DNA of 12,849 nt, from positions 1 through 12,849 of the forward strand of contig VKHC01000366.1 of assembly GCA_015143735.1 (NCBI GenBank), read 5' to 3'. Origin of the DNA: Synura sp. LO234KE. Taxonomy: Eukaryota; Sar; Synurophyceae; Synurales; Mallomonadaceae. Of the stretch, positions 1-8,113 are shown piece by piece. Every line of letters starts with the position of its first letter. The first letter of the stretch is position 1. Under the pieces are notes generated by a model. That model made no database searches, was not told the origin of the DNA, and saw nothing but the letters and a program-made list of their open reading frames with translations. The translations under genes and the position numbers were made by a program.

Positions 1-25
1 GGGGTTTTAGTGGTGGACTTTGGGT

Positions 26-53
26 GGTACCACTATAGTCGGTACCACTATAG
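26..53. repeat. 13-bp direct repeat, two copies
   Basis: GGTACCACTATAG occurs at 26-38 and again at 41-53, separated by TC. Each copy begins with the palindrome GGTACC. It could be a remnant of a longer 15-base tandem repeat cut by the window edge. No function can be assigned. Confidence 0.8.
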
Positions 54-1015
54 CATGGATTTTTATCCACTGATGTTGTTAGAGGAGGTACGAACGGATT
101 TTTTCACACGGATGAAAGCCATCTAATTCAGATTGAACCATTCAAAAGTTTTCTTTTGTCAGCGAGGCGAAAAGTTTCCTCGATTATAACCGAGATTGAC
201 GTTTAGAAGGGCGCCTATAAATATCAAATATAACGACCCTAACGTATTGAAAAAATCATAAGAAAATGTGCACCTCTAAAGAAGTTTAGTGAGTTCAAGA
301 TATACACAGTTCTACCTGCCAATATACCAAAAAGTAAATATACTAGTAAATTTTCGCTCGCATTCAAGGTCAAGGAATTGCAATAATTAGAATATCAAGG
401 ATATTTACTACAATTTATAGTGAGAAGATATTATTCAAGAGGTATCTTCGCACAATCGTGGCGAATTCCTCTTCTTGGAACCGCTTTACAATCTTTCCTT
501 CGCTATTGTCCTATTTAAGCTAATCTTTCTTACTCTTACGGGCATGAGGATGCGCTGGTCGGGAGATACAGTGGGAAAACGAATTTCGATCCCTCCGGGC
601 CTACGCAATCACGTTTGCAGTAATATGCAATTGATTGTACCTCGAAACGATAAGTGCCACAGAGAGTTGCACTTGCTCTCGCGGCAAGCAGAAAACGAAA
701 ACGTTGTTACCTTCAGTTGTTTGGTGTACCTTAATTTTGGGCCTCATATTGCCGAAGCTCAATAAACACATATTTGCGGCGCAGAAAGGGATCTTGATAT
801 ACAAGTGTTACACTAGTTAATACAATATCGCATCACTCAATACATGTTCTCCGGACTCTGACCATTGTATAGTACTTAAGTTCAAAGCCAACCGATGATT
901 GAAGTCTGGATGCAAACCAAAATGATTCTTCTTAGACAATTTTCAAAGATAAACCCTTAATAATCGAAAGTGTAAAGAATATAAAATTAATATTTATATA
1001 TATCGCGCTATTCGT

Positions 1016-1035
1016 GTTGTTAAATATATAACAAC
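1016..1035. repeat. Inverted repeat in the leader of the first gene
   Basis: The arms GTTGTTA (1016-1022) and TAACAAC (1029-1035) are perfect reverse complements around the spacer AATATA. It lies about 60 bases upstream of the ATG at 1097 and just downstream of a TATA-like run, so it could sit near the transcript start or form a hairpin in the 5' UTR. A regulatory role is not shown. Confidence 0.6.
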
Positions 1036-1096
1036 CGTTATTTCAAGTTGAACAACACGGTCCTTGCGATACGTCATTTGTTACAAAAATATTCGA

Positions 1097-2062
1097 ATGA
1101 ATGTAAGTAACCAAGTTATTACCGATGATCTGATAACAGGCTGGGATAGAGTATACCTTAGAAACAGTTTTCCGGTCGGAATACCTCATGATATGGTCCC
1201 AGATATGTACAAATGGCAATATGCTGCCATCGTTATTTCTGGAACAATATTATTGCACAGCCACTTTATTAATGGAACAAGATTTCGCGTGGTACGAATT
1301 CTTACAGATATTGCTGCCATAGCAACACTAGGACAAGCGCTGTGCGTATTACTGAATTTGAATAATTCTTTATCTGAGAAAGAGGGCTGTTATTTGTTAA
1401 ATGTTGTTGGCCAGGGTTTTTTCGGGCTTTTAAATCAATTTTCTGACAACTACGCAGTTTACGTTAGATATTTGTTGCTTAATCCCAAGTTTTCTCGATT
1501 CCTTAGAGTACTTACATTCATTTACGTTTTGGGATTTCTCTATTCTACTTGGTGGCCATTCAGTACGTTCGCCCCGTGGTTTGTAAATGTGAATGATCCA
1601 GCAAAATTAAATGACATCAAGATTTTGAATAAAATTTGGTACTACTCCTATATAAGTTACGATTGTTTCTTCACCGTTTTGGTGCTGTTAGAAATCTTCC
1701 GTCCTCATATAAAACAATCTTTGACCTCGTTTCGTCCGGATAACAAGATGTATGTAGTTGCATTCAAAGCTATATTGCACAATATATTCAGTATTGGAGG
1801 AGTATATGCTTATATTAACTACGCGTATTATGGAACCACACTTTTAGATCTCGCAGTTTGCTTCTCACTTCACATTATCAACTGGAAATTTGAGCGATAT
1901 TTCTTTCGCATCAGAAGTCAACCAACACAAGCCGCCTTATCTCCTACTTTTAAAATATCGTTCGTAGGATCATCTTTTTCCAAAATGAACGTATTCAAAT
2001 CTACTGCTGCAAACAACGAGTATTCCCTCCGAAATATGATGAAAATTCATAATGCTGGATAG
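1097..2062 (+). CDS. Seven-transmembrane receptor-like protein, array copy 1
   Basis: The frame is open from a TTG at 1064, but the first ATG is at 1097, giving 321 residues without introns. Hydrophobic segments lie at about residues 40-58, 65-87, 99-128, 135-155, 181-201, 219-242 and 246-262. Arg/Lys cluster in the loops after TM1 (R62, R64, R67), TM3 (R124, K131, R134, R137), TM5 (R202 to K217) and after TM7 (K264, R267), so the N-terminus should be outside and the C-terminus in the cytosol, as in a GPCR. Sequons lie in the outer N-terminus (N2-V-S) and first outer loop (N89-N-S). The loop before TM5 is Trp/Asn rich (TWWPF, APWFVN). The tail of about 58 residues is basic and Ser-rich. It aligns end to end with the genes at 4983 and 8883. 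I do not recognise the family by name; a plasma-membrane receptor is inference from topology. A channel or transporter subunit is possible. The C98 at the top of TM3 has no Cys partner in the loop before TM5. Confidence 0.9.
   Translation: MNVSNQVITDDLITGWDRVYLRNSFPVGIPHDMVPDMYKWQYAAIVISGTILLHSHFINGTRFRVVRILTDIAAIATLGQALCVLLNLNNSLSEKEGCYLLNVVGQGFFGLLNQFSDNYAVYVRYLLLNPKFSRFLRVLTFIYVLGFLYSTWWPFSTFAPWFVNVNDPAKLNDIKILNKIWYYSYISYDCFFTVLVLLEIFRPHIKQSLTSFRPDNKMYVVAFKAILHNIFSIGGVYAYINYAYYGTTLLDLAVCFSLHIINWKFERYFFRIRSQPTQAALSPTFKISFVGSSFSKMNVFKSTAANNEYSLRNMMKIHNAG
1739..1856 (+). repeat. Near-identical paralogue tract (copy 1)
   Basis: These 118 bases, covering the end of the third inner loop, TM6 and the start of TM7, match 5625-5742 in the second gene with only two mismatches. 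An 83-base core (1769-1851) matches 9573-9655 in the third gene with two mismatches. Other equally conserved protein regions differ at many synonymous sites. Confidence 0.9.
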
Positions 2063-2644
2063 GTATTATAACATCTCTGTTAAAACTTACCATATGATTG
2101 TCACTATTGCTTGAGCATATATATTTCATGTATTCGTAAATTAGTATATGTACTGATATGAGTTTGCTTGTAAATGTCATGGTCGAAAATACAATACTTC
2201 CTGCACACGTTCGGTATGGTTTGTGCAGTGTTGTTTCGATTTGTCCCTTTCTCAGATAGAAGGCATATCGTATTAGACTCTTTGCACCATGAAAAGTATT
2301 ATGAAATTGAAATATTATCAATTTTTAGTGGTCATTCACATCCTCGTTTGAACACATCTCTTATTGTGACTCGAGTAAAATATAGGTTGATTGAGTTGAA
2401 TGGTCAAGATTAAGCAATTGTCTTCTGTAAAGCTGGAGTGATTCGCACTCCTTATTTTGCAGATATTAAGTGCTAAATGTTCCATTTTGCCATGATAACG
2501 TCGTTCCGCTTCGTGTTCGCACCTCGTACACACTAGTAAGAATAAAATGAAAATCTTATAGTAGTTAGCTTAAGGCGGAATGCGATTTTCATGGAGGTGA
2601 ATTGTATCTATAATCTTACTAGCACTAGGCAAACAGCAAGTAGC
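2063..2644. other. Intergenic / 3' flank of the first gene
   Basis: AT-rich sequence that should hold the 3' UTR. An ATG-started frame at 2174-2413 (79 codons) is open, but has no recognisable motif and no counterpart after the other two array genes, so it is not called as a gene. Nothing else is recognised. Confidence 0.5.
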
Positions 2645-3091
2645 TAGTTATTGTTTCTTCTTCTCTCCTATGGAGTGTGTGTTCTTGTGCACCACCCACT
2701 ACGAGATACTAATGTCATTCTTTTATTGCCAAGATTAGGTGTTAGAGGACTCTTTGCCGATAAGGTCATTACAAAAAGAAATAAAAATAGTGACCTACGG
2801 AGAGAGGATGATTCCTCAACAGTGCGCTATGATCGGACATTTTTCATTCGTAAATTTGGTGTTTGCAGCATGCAGAGAAGCAAGTTTGATCAGTAATTGA
2901 AATCTTATCTCATTTTTACTTTGAGTTACTGCAGTGGGTACTTATTAGAGTGGTATAATCAATTGAGTCAAAGCGTTGGTGCTAGAGAAAATTCTAAAGG
3001 AAAGGATTCTTGTTGGTGCTCTCCTGCTGAAGGTGGCAAATCTCTAATAACTACTCTGATCCAATCTAGCTCTTGTTCTAACTCCGGTTAA
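2645..3091 (+). pseudogene. Coding-like remnant, upstream part of spacer 'gene X' copy 1
   Basis: One frame is open across this stretch except for a single TAA at 2894-2896. There is no good ATG at the left end (first codons are TTG), so it would be an internal exon or a decayed piece. The part at about 2790-2865 aligns in frame with 6744-6845 in the next spacer: both read Arg then Glu-Asp-Asp, then Phe-Phe-(Ile/Leu), then (Val/Ile)-Cys-Ser. The DNA shares TACGG and GAGGATGA at offsets of 3954-3957. This suggests a shared ancestral exon. Function unknown; the whole stretch could also be chance openness. Confidence 0.35.
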
Positions 3092-3108
3092 TCGTTTAGC
3101 TACTAATT

Positions 3109-3618
3109 ATGGTGGGAACGAAGGAATCAGAAGCAAAGATTAACACACTTACGACTGAGACACACAGACGCACCCCCAGCACCGGAAAAGAAACCACACT
3201 CCATGCTGTTCCAACTGTCCTCAAGCCTCGTGACCGAGTCGAGAGAGCTTCAGCTGCTTGCACCCGTGTAGCCGGTTGTTAGACCACCCCCACCACGTCC
3301 CAGCAACTCAAGGGGGGGGGGGAAGAGGCGGCAGGATAGGATCGATTCCGAGAACACAAGCGCTTTGATTCAGGAGATGGCTAGGTTCAAACTGCGGAGA
3401 GAAGGCGACCACGCTCTGGTTAAGCTGTTTGATGCAACGGAGATTGCTGACGGAGTAGTCCTTAAAACAAGCGTACACAATATTCGCAATTCTTGATGAT
3501 ATGGATAAGGCGCAGGGTTACAGCAGGTGCCTGAAGGTGGTTGGCATTACGTATCCATTTAAGTGCGTGATAGAAGGCGCTAATTTTTATGGCATGGGGA
3601 GTCATTTTGGGTTTTAGT
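3109..3618 (+). pseudogene. Coding-like remnant, downstream part of spacer 'gene X' copy 1
   Basis: Three protein-like frames follow one another. An ATG frame runs 3109-3282 (57 residues, hydrophilic, ending near VERASAACTRVAG). A second frame opens after 3270, passes through a Pro-rich stretch and the G11 run, and continues with a charged helix-like segment (IQEMARFKLRREGDHALVKL) to a TGA near 3494. A third frame opens after the TAG near 3456 and runs to the TAG at 3616-3618 with a Tyr/Asp-rich segment (KQAYTIFAILDDMDKAQGYS). The second and third overlap at about 3457-3494, where one base shift would join them. The composition is more GC-rich than the flanks. Best reading: a gene with at least two frameshifts, or exons with unseen introns. 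The product is not recognised. Confidence 0.4.
3312..3322. repeat. Poly-G run (11 G)
   Basis: A mononucleotide run inside the coding-like remnant, at the same relative place as the G15 run at 7326-7340 in the next spacer (offset 4014). Such runs slip easily and would change the reading frame of the remnant. Confidence 0.95.
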
Positions 3619-3907
3619 AGGCCTACTCTGCGTGCGTGTTATGGTACACTTGATGTATCCTATTACACTTATTTATCCGATCACACTTACATTACGGTAC
3701 TAGTACCCTAGCTACATTCTTTACTGATCAATTGGCTGTGTATCTCCTCAGGCGGATGAACTAATCTGTGATTAACAGTTTTGGTTAGATCACATCTGCG
3801 TTGCTTACTACTCTCCTTACTACTAGTAATTTCACCACTTCTCCTGGCTTGCTTAACAAGTACACCAAAAATTGGGATCGCCTCCTCAGGCCGCGAGTTA
3901 TGACTTA

Positions 3908-3931
3908 GCGTAGCGGATTGACACGCTACGC
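3908..3931. repeat. Inverted repeat, 8-bp arms
   Basis: GCGTAGCG (3908-3915) and CGCTACGC (3924-3931) are perfect reverse complements around the 8-base loop GATTGACA. The GC-rich arms would form a stable hairpin. The loop lies within the 14-mer that is repeated in the next spacer, but the arms are not conserved there, so the hairpin is specific to this copy. Role unknown. Confidence 0.75.
3912..3925. repeat. Exact 14-mer shared between spacers (copy 1)
   Basis: AGCGGATTGACACG is repeated exactly at 7930-7943, an offset of 4018 bases. That is the same offset as the other islands shared by the two spacers, so it is best read as a relic of the tandem duplication. Confidence 0.75.
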
Positions 3932-4934
3932 GGTTTGATACGTGTGGCAGTAGCTGCTGTTTCCGTAAGGTATTACTGTAATATATTCTGCTGTGTACTT
4001 GTCTCATCGACTGATCGTCAGAAGAGGGTCGTGCATCTCCACCCTTCGGGGGGATATATCTCTAATTTACGGTCATGTAGTAATCAGGTTCTATGTTGGG
4101 GTGCTTAGTGCTCATCATAGCACATCGATTTGGTGCGGGCTGGTATATTCTACTGCACTGGAGCCTTATATTGAGCTTCATTTTGCTCTATCTACTACTC
4201 CTACGCACGCTTGGTACCTGTATAACTATTTATTTCTGTATCTCTAGTAGTAGTAGCTGTGTTTAGGCAGCAAAGAAAGTAGTTCAAAACGAGGTAATTA
4301 AATAATGATTGCAAGCGGTAGGGGATTGGCAGAATATAGTTGGCATAGCACGTCGCGTGAATCAATACATGTCTGTTAGTGTGGGTGAGCAGCTGGGTTA
4401 CACTGTTATATGTGGTGGTTGAAAGCGCCAGTTGCATGAGAAGATCTATAAAACGCGTCGGAAGAACATGTGCAGGATTTGATATGTGTAACACGTGGAA
4501 TGTATGCATGTGTAACAATGTGCTTGGCCGGATATGGCCTAATGACGGTGAATTGGAGCGATTGTGAACTGTATCTATGTGCAAATTATCCTAAACTACT
4601 GCTATTTCTTGGTTATTTCATTTTACCTGGTTACAAATTAGAAGAAAGTCAAATTTTGGTGAAGATTGGTTAGATATAAATGAAGTTACCGTCCAAAGAA
4701 ATTTTCATCAATTTTGACAGAAGACAAGTTATTTATTCCTAAAATTAGATAAGTTGCTTACAATCAGAAAAATTAATAATCTGAGATAATATTTTGTTCT
4801 ACGACGTTAATATTCTGTAACCGAAGAAGAAAAGGGAACGAGGAAAAAATGTTGATTGCATTGTACTTCTGAAGGTTTTTAAGTGTTTTCCATGTTTCTG
4901 CTGCTACAAATTTGGTTAAAATAACCACTGACAG

Positions 4935-4955
4935 GTCATTTAAATCTTAAATGAC
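4935..4955. repeat. Inverted repeat just upstream of the second gene
   Basis: GTCATTTAA (4935-4943) and TTAAATGAC (4947-4955) are perfect 9-bp arms around the 3-base spacer ATC. It ends 27 bases before the ATG at 4983. It could be a palindromic factor-binding site or a 5' UTR hairpin; neither is shown by the sequence. Confidence 0.75.
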
Positions 4956-4982
4956 AAAAAAATATAGTTGATTGAAGTCGGA

Positions 4983-5951
4983 ATGCTTACCAGCAATCAA
5001 TCTAGCGATGACGATGCCCTCAGTGGCTGGGATAGATTGTATATCCGAAATAGTTTCCCTGTTGGAGTGCCGATAAATGATGCCCCTCAGCTATACAGCT
5101 GGCAGTATGCTGCAATAGTTATTTCCTTGATAATAATAATTCATAGTTACTTTATCAATAGATTAAAGTTTCGAGTAGTCAGAATCCTGACGGACATGGC
5201 AACAATATCAACATTTGGACAAGCACTTTGCATACTGCTAAGTTTAGATAATTATTTATCTCAGAAAGAGAGTTGCTATTTGTTGAATGTTGTCGGCCAG
5301 GGCTTCTTTGGACTTTTAAACCAATTCTCGGATAACTATGCAGTTTACATTCGATATGTCTTGATAAATTCCAAATTTCCTCGCTTCCTCAGAGTTCTCA
5401 CATTCCTATACGTGCTTGGACTTCTATATGCCACCTGGTGGCCTTTTAATACATTTGCGCCGTGGTTTGTTAACCTCAATGATCCTGCAAAGCAAAACGA
5501 CATTCAGACTTTAAATAATATTTGGTACTATTCCTATATTGCGTACGACTGCTTCTTCACCGTTTTGGTACTATATGAGATATATTGCAGGCGGGCGTAT
5601 TCATCTTTCTCAACGTTCTCCCAAGATAACAAGATGTATGTAGTTGCATTCAAAGCTATATTGCACAATATATTCAGTATTGGAGGAGTATATGCTTATA
5701 TTAATTACGCGTATTATGGAACCACAATTTTAGATCTCGCAGCTTGCTTCTCTCTTCACATCATCAACTGGAAATTCGAGCGTTATTTCCGATGTAGATC
5801 CAGTCGGTTACAATTCCTCCCTTATCTAACCTTAACTCGACTGCAAAGTTCTATTGGGGGGTCGTCTGTAGGGAAGCTAAAGCAGTACAAAATGCCGTCC
5901 GTTAATCGCGACTTGTTTAAGAATCTTGTTCGGGTCTCTCCCACTGATTAG
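4983..5951 (+). CDS. Seven-transmembrane receptor-like protein, array copy 2
   Basis: The frame opens at a TTG (4968), but the first ATG is at 4983, giving 322 residues. It aligns without gaps to copy 1 through the whole membrane domain: the N-terminal motif SGWDRLYIRNSFPVG, TM1 at about 40-58, TM2 65-87, TM3 99-128 with NVVGQG and FGLLNQFSDNYAVY, TM4 135-155 ending in WWPF, the outer loop APWFVNLNDP, TM5 181-201, TM6 219-242 and TM7 246-262. Positive charges again mark the inner loops and tail. A sequon (N5-Q-S) lies in the predicted outer N-terminus. The tail is basic, ends in SPTD and carries the GSS...YK motif shared by all three copies. By eye about 70 percent of residues match copy 1, while synonymous sites are strongly diverged outside 5625-5742. 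Function by topology only: receptor-like membrane protein, ligand unknown. Confidence 0.9.
   Translation: MLTSNQSSDDDALSGWDRLYIRNSFPVGVPINDAPQLYSWQYAAIVISLIIIIHSYFINRLKFRVVRILTDMATISTFGQALCILLSLDNYLSQKESCYLLNVVGQGFFGLLNQFSDNYAVYIRYVLINSKFPRFLRVLTFLYVLGLLYATWWPFNTFAPWFVNLNDPAKQNDIQTLNNIWYYSYIAYDCFFTVLVLYEIYCRRAYSSFSTFSQDNKMYVVAFKAILHNIFSIGGVYAYINYAYYGTTILDLAACFSLHIINWKFERYFRCRSSRLQFLPYLTLTRLQSSIGGSSVGKLKQYKMPSVNRDLFKNLVRVSPTD
5625..5742 (+). repeat. Near-identical paralogue tract (copy 2)
   Basis: Counterpart of 1739-1856, with two mismatches in 118 bases (AAC/AAT, synonymous, and CTT/ATT, Leu/Ile). Its 83-base core also matches 9573-9655 in the third gene with two mismatches. Confidence 0.9.
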
Positions 5952-6697
5952 ATAGACAATTGTGTCGATAGTATTGATGTGATCATAATTTTTTTATGGT
6001 TTGGTTACTATGTGAGGAGATCTTCATCGTCTCAAGATATGACAGTACTTGTTACCTACTTAATTATGTGTTTGTTAACTTGTCTTGATTATGCTACGGT
6101 GGTTGTTGTTTCAAAATGAAAATATCAATGCTGCACGCGGTAGCGCTTCGATAAATCTAACTGCGCGATCATTTGATCATTTCGTTTGCGATTGTTCTAG
6201 TATTGGTTAGTATCTTCGGTATGCGTGTGATAAAGTAATCTAAATATCATTTTCTGGCGTATCCCAGTGCATGCAAAAATCTTCCTCTGTCGTGTTTTCC
6301 GCACCGCTAGTAAATTGGCTTGTTCTTGCTACGACCGCGCGCGACATCCCTGAAATTTAACTGCCTGCAGTAGGTACTCACTAGGCTAGTAGTACTACAA
6401 TATTTACAAAATAGAAAGCATAAGTATTGCAAAGGCAATTTAAGTAATATTATTTCTTCGCTTGGTGCTTCAAGAATATTACACTTGTAACACCAAATGA
6501 TTGGCTGGGAAACAGGCTGCTGTGCGATCCCAAATTGAAGTGGAATGACTTGCGTGGATGCCAATTTTTCCAAAAATCGTATAGTTAGTTTAAGTAGTTT
6601 AGGACTGAAAGAAATAACAGCCAGAACAAAATGAGAGGATACCCCGCATCACTACCTAGACTAGCTACTCCTCTCCAGGAACCAACTGGCCAGTACC
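5952..6697. other. Intergenic / 3' flank of the second gene
   Basis: AT-rich sequence that should hold the 3' UTR. A small tandem GATCATTT x2 is at 6167-6182. A minus-strand open stretch (6307-6573) has no recognisable feature. No RNA gene was recognised. Confidence 0.5.
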
Positions 6698-6892
6698 GTG
6701 ACCGAGCAGTGGAGCGAAACGTGGATGCTGATCATGATAAGAAGCAAAGTACGGCCGACTGAGGATGACGAGGGCGACTGCAGTTCTTGTTCTAAATCAT
6801 TCTTTCTTGGAACCGCTGATATTTGCAGTGTTTCTTCGTCCTCGCATGTAACGTGGAAGGAGGGGGAATACAATCAAGTTGATTCTTGTTGA
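6698..6892 (+). pseudogene. Coding-like remnant, upstream part of spacer 'gene X' copy 2
   Basis: An open frame starting at GTG, not ATG, and ending in TGA at 6890-6892. It is rich in Ser, Asp, Glu and Cys. Its part at 6744-6845 aligns in frame with about 2790-2865 in the previous spacer (R..EDD, then FF[IL], then [VI]CS), at offsets of 3954-3957 for the shared DNA words. The frame has no start and no known domain, so it is a fragment or an internal exon rather than a complete gene. Confidence 0.3.
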
Positions 6893-6953
6893 GATGATCA
6901 TTACCTACTAGTACAGAAGGGAGAGTAAGAGGGTAAGGTTGTAGGTCCTCCTC

Positions 6954-6975
6954 CACCACCAGGCACCAGGTGGTG
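6954..6975. repeat. Inverted repeat, 7-bp arms
   Basis: CACCACC (6954-6960) and GGTGGTG (6969-6975) flank an 8-base loop, about 30 bases before the ATG at 7007 of the coding-like remnant. A hairpin is possible; no role is shown. Confidence 0.6.
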
Positions 6976-7325
6976 AAACGATTAACTTCATTATTGCCTG
7001 CCTACCATGGCTACCGAGGAATGCAAGCAAGTCGCTTCAGCAGATGTAAACAAGAAGGTACTAAGAGAAGTTTTTCAACAAGACGACAAATATTAGTCTG
7101 CTAGTACCCACCAGAAACATGATGGGTTCAATTAAATTGACTTAACGGACATGAGGAGGGAGCTCAAGCAGAAACATCAGCAGCTACGAGGTGGGCATTA
7201 CGGGGAAGGGACAGAGATACGGGTGAGTAACACGGACACAAGGTCTTCCAAGGTTGCGGAGAGAGCAAGCACTGCTCTGCACTGGACAAATGGAGTTAGA
7301 GGCTGATGTTCAAGTGGCGAGTGGC

Positions 7326-7340
7326 GGGGGGGGGGGGGGG
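7326..7340. repeat. Poly-G run (15 G)
   Basis: The longest mononucleotide run in the window. It lies in the coding-like remnant at the place matching the G11 run at 3312-3322. Length errors in sequencing or slippage in vivo would both change the local reading frame. Confidence 0.95.
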
Positions 7341-7929
7341 ACAGTGGTGGAGGTCAGGATCAAAACTCATTTCTGAGTTCAGCAAGTTTAGCTCAGAGAG
7401 TAGAAGGAACGATGTCGAGAGCACTACTCCGGAAGTAAAACGGCACAGGAGTGATAATCACTCCACCGGGATATCGCAGGAAGGTGCCACAAGAAGAGGG
7501 ATGATCTAATCCATAGTAGCAAAGCTCCAGAATACAGGCGGTCCTCCGAAATGGACTTTATCGCTTCAATTAACGAGACGAAGTGGCCCACTCAGAATGA
7601 AATAACGACATGAAGACCCCAAGGAAACCTCTATCCGAGGATATTCTCACAGGGCAGTATAGAGAACCGCACATTGTCCCTGCGGATGCACTCGTCGAGG
7701 TTTAGGAGGAAAGAACCCACTCAAAGTGATCGTCCAATTGTCCTAAGGAAAGCTCTTGAGTTCCATGCACTTCTTACCCATTGAAAAGAAAGCAAAAGTA
7801 GCCGCTCTCGCCTCCGCATACGAAAATCACATTCCCCAGGACCAGCGATGGAAAAACGTTCGAAGAGAGCATGGGAGACGTGCGTAGAAGGAACACGACG
7901 CAGTAGATTGAAGGCGTGTAGAGATATCG

Positions 7930-7943
7930 AGCGGATTGACACG
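7930..7943. repeat. Exact 14-mer shared between spacers (copy 2)
   Basis: Exact copy of the 14-mer at 3912-3925, offset 4018 bases. The flanking hairpin arms of copy 1 are not present here. Confidence 0.75.
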
Positions 7944-8113
7944 TTGGTGATGATTGATTGGTCGAACAGGAGCCAACCAGAGCGATTGAAAAGTCGCTAG
8001 ATTTAACAATAGTAATGTTAAATGAGAGATTAGCAAAGCCGATGGAAAGAACACTCGAGTTTGATGGCGTCCTGATAGTAGATCTAGAAAGAATTTGCTT
8101 GATAAGAGGATAA

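Larger units (their letters stand above)
1..1096. other. Intergenic / 5' flank of the first membrane-protein gene
   Basis: No convincing gene is seen. Open stretches around 475-820 start only at TTG or in short overlapping frames, overlap on both strands and resemble nothing recognisable. The left end has a short direct repeat (26-53). The last 130 bases are AT-rich with a TATA-like run (about 988-1003) and an inverted repeat (1016-1035) just before the first gene, so a promoter and leader are expected there; that is inference from position and composition. Confidence 0.6.
3619..4982. other. Intergenic spacer and 5' flank of the second gene
   Basis: No gene is called. Contains a strong hairpin-like inverted repeat (3908-3931), a 14-mer shared with 7930-7943, a short TAG microsatellite near 4247-4258 and a 9-bp-arm inverted repeat just before the second gene (4935-4955). 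Open frames on either strand (for example 3708-4007 and 4201-4584 on the minus strand) overlap frames on the other strand, and show no recognisable domain. Confidence 0.5.
7007..8113 (+). pseudogene. Coding-like remnant, downstream part of spacer 'gene X' copy 2
   Basis: A purine-rich stretch with a chain of short protein-like frames: 7007-7096 (ATG in a good context, 29 residues), 7151-7306 (51 residues, with KVAERASTALHW), 7306-7509 (67 residues, crossing the G15 run), a frame from about 7480 to a TGA near 7612 (with MDFIASINETKWPTQNEITT), an overlapping ATG frame right after it, and a last one ending in TAA at 8111-8113 (with KPMERTLEFDGVLIVDLERI). Islands match copy 1 in order: GAGAGAGC (3241/7259), GTTAGA (3278/7294), the poly-G run (3312/7326), AGGATC (3338/7356) and the 14-mer (3912/7930). 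Read as a decayed gene homologous to 3109-3618. The many frame changes argue against an intact product, although several short introns cannot be excluded. Confidence 0.35.

Noticed and set aside
475-820. Open frames of 61-96 codons before the first gene
   Set aside because: They start at TTG or are short, overlap each other on both strands, and show no domain, signal or compositional support.
2174-2413. ATG-started frame of 79 codons after the first gene
   Set aside because: Overlapped on the other strand by similar open frames, no recognisable motif, and not seen in the matching place after the second or third gene. Probably 3' UTR or spacer.
3331-3350. tRNA T-arm-like word GGATCGATTCC
   Set aside because: No matching acceptor stem, D-arm or anticodon arm can be folded around it, and it lies within an open reading frame.
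3708-4007. Minus-strand frame of 99 codons with an ATG
   Set aside because: No recognisable domain; the matching stretch of the second spacer does not keep this frame. Its internal Arg/Ser-rich sequence looks like an antisense reading of degenerate DNA.
4201-4584. Minus-strand frame of 127 codons
   Set aside because: Begins at TTG, is His/Thr/Leu-rich low-quality sequence, and overlaps open frames on the other strand. Chance openness is more likely.
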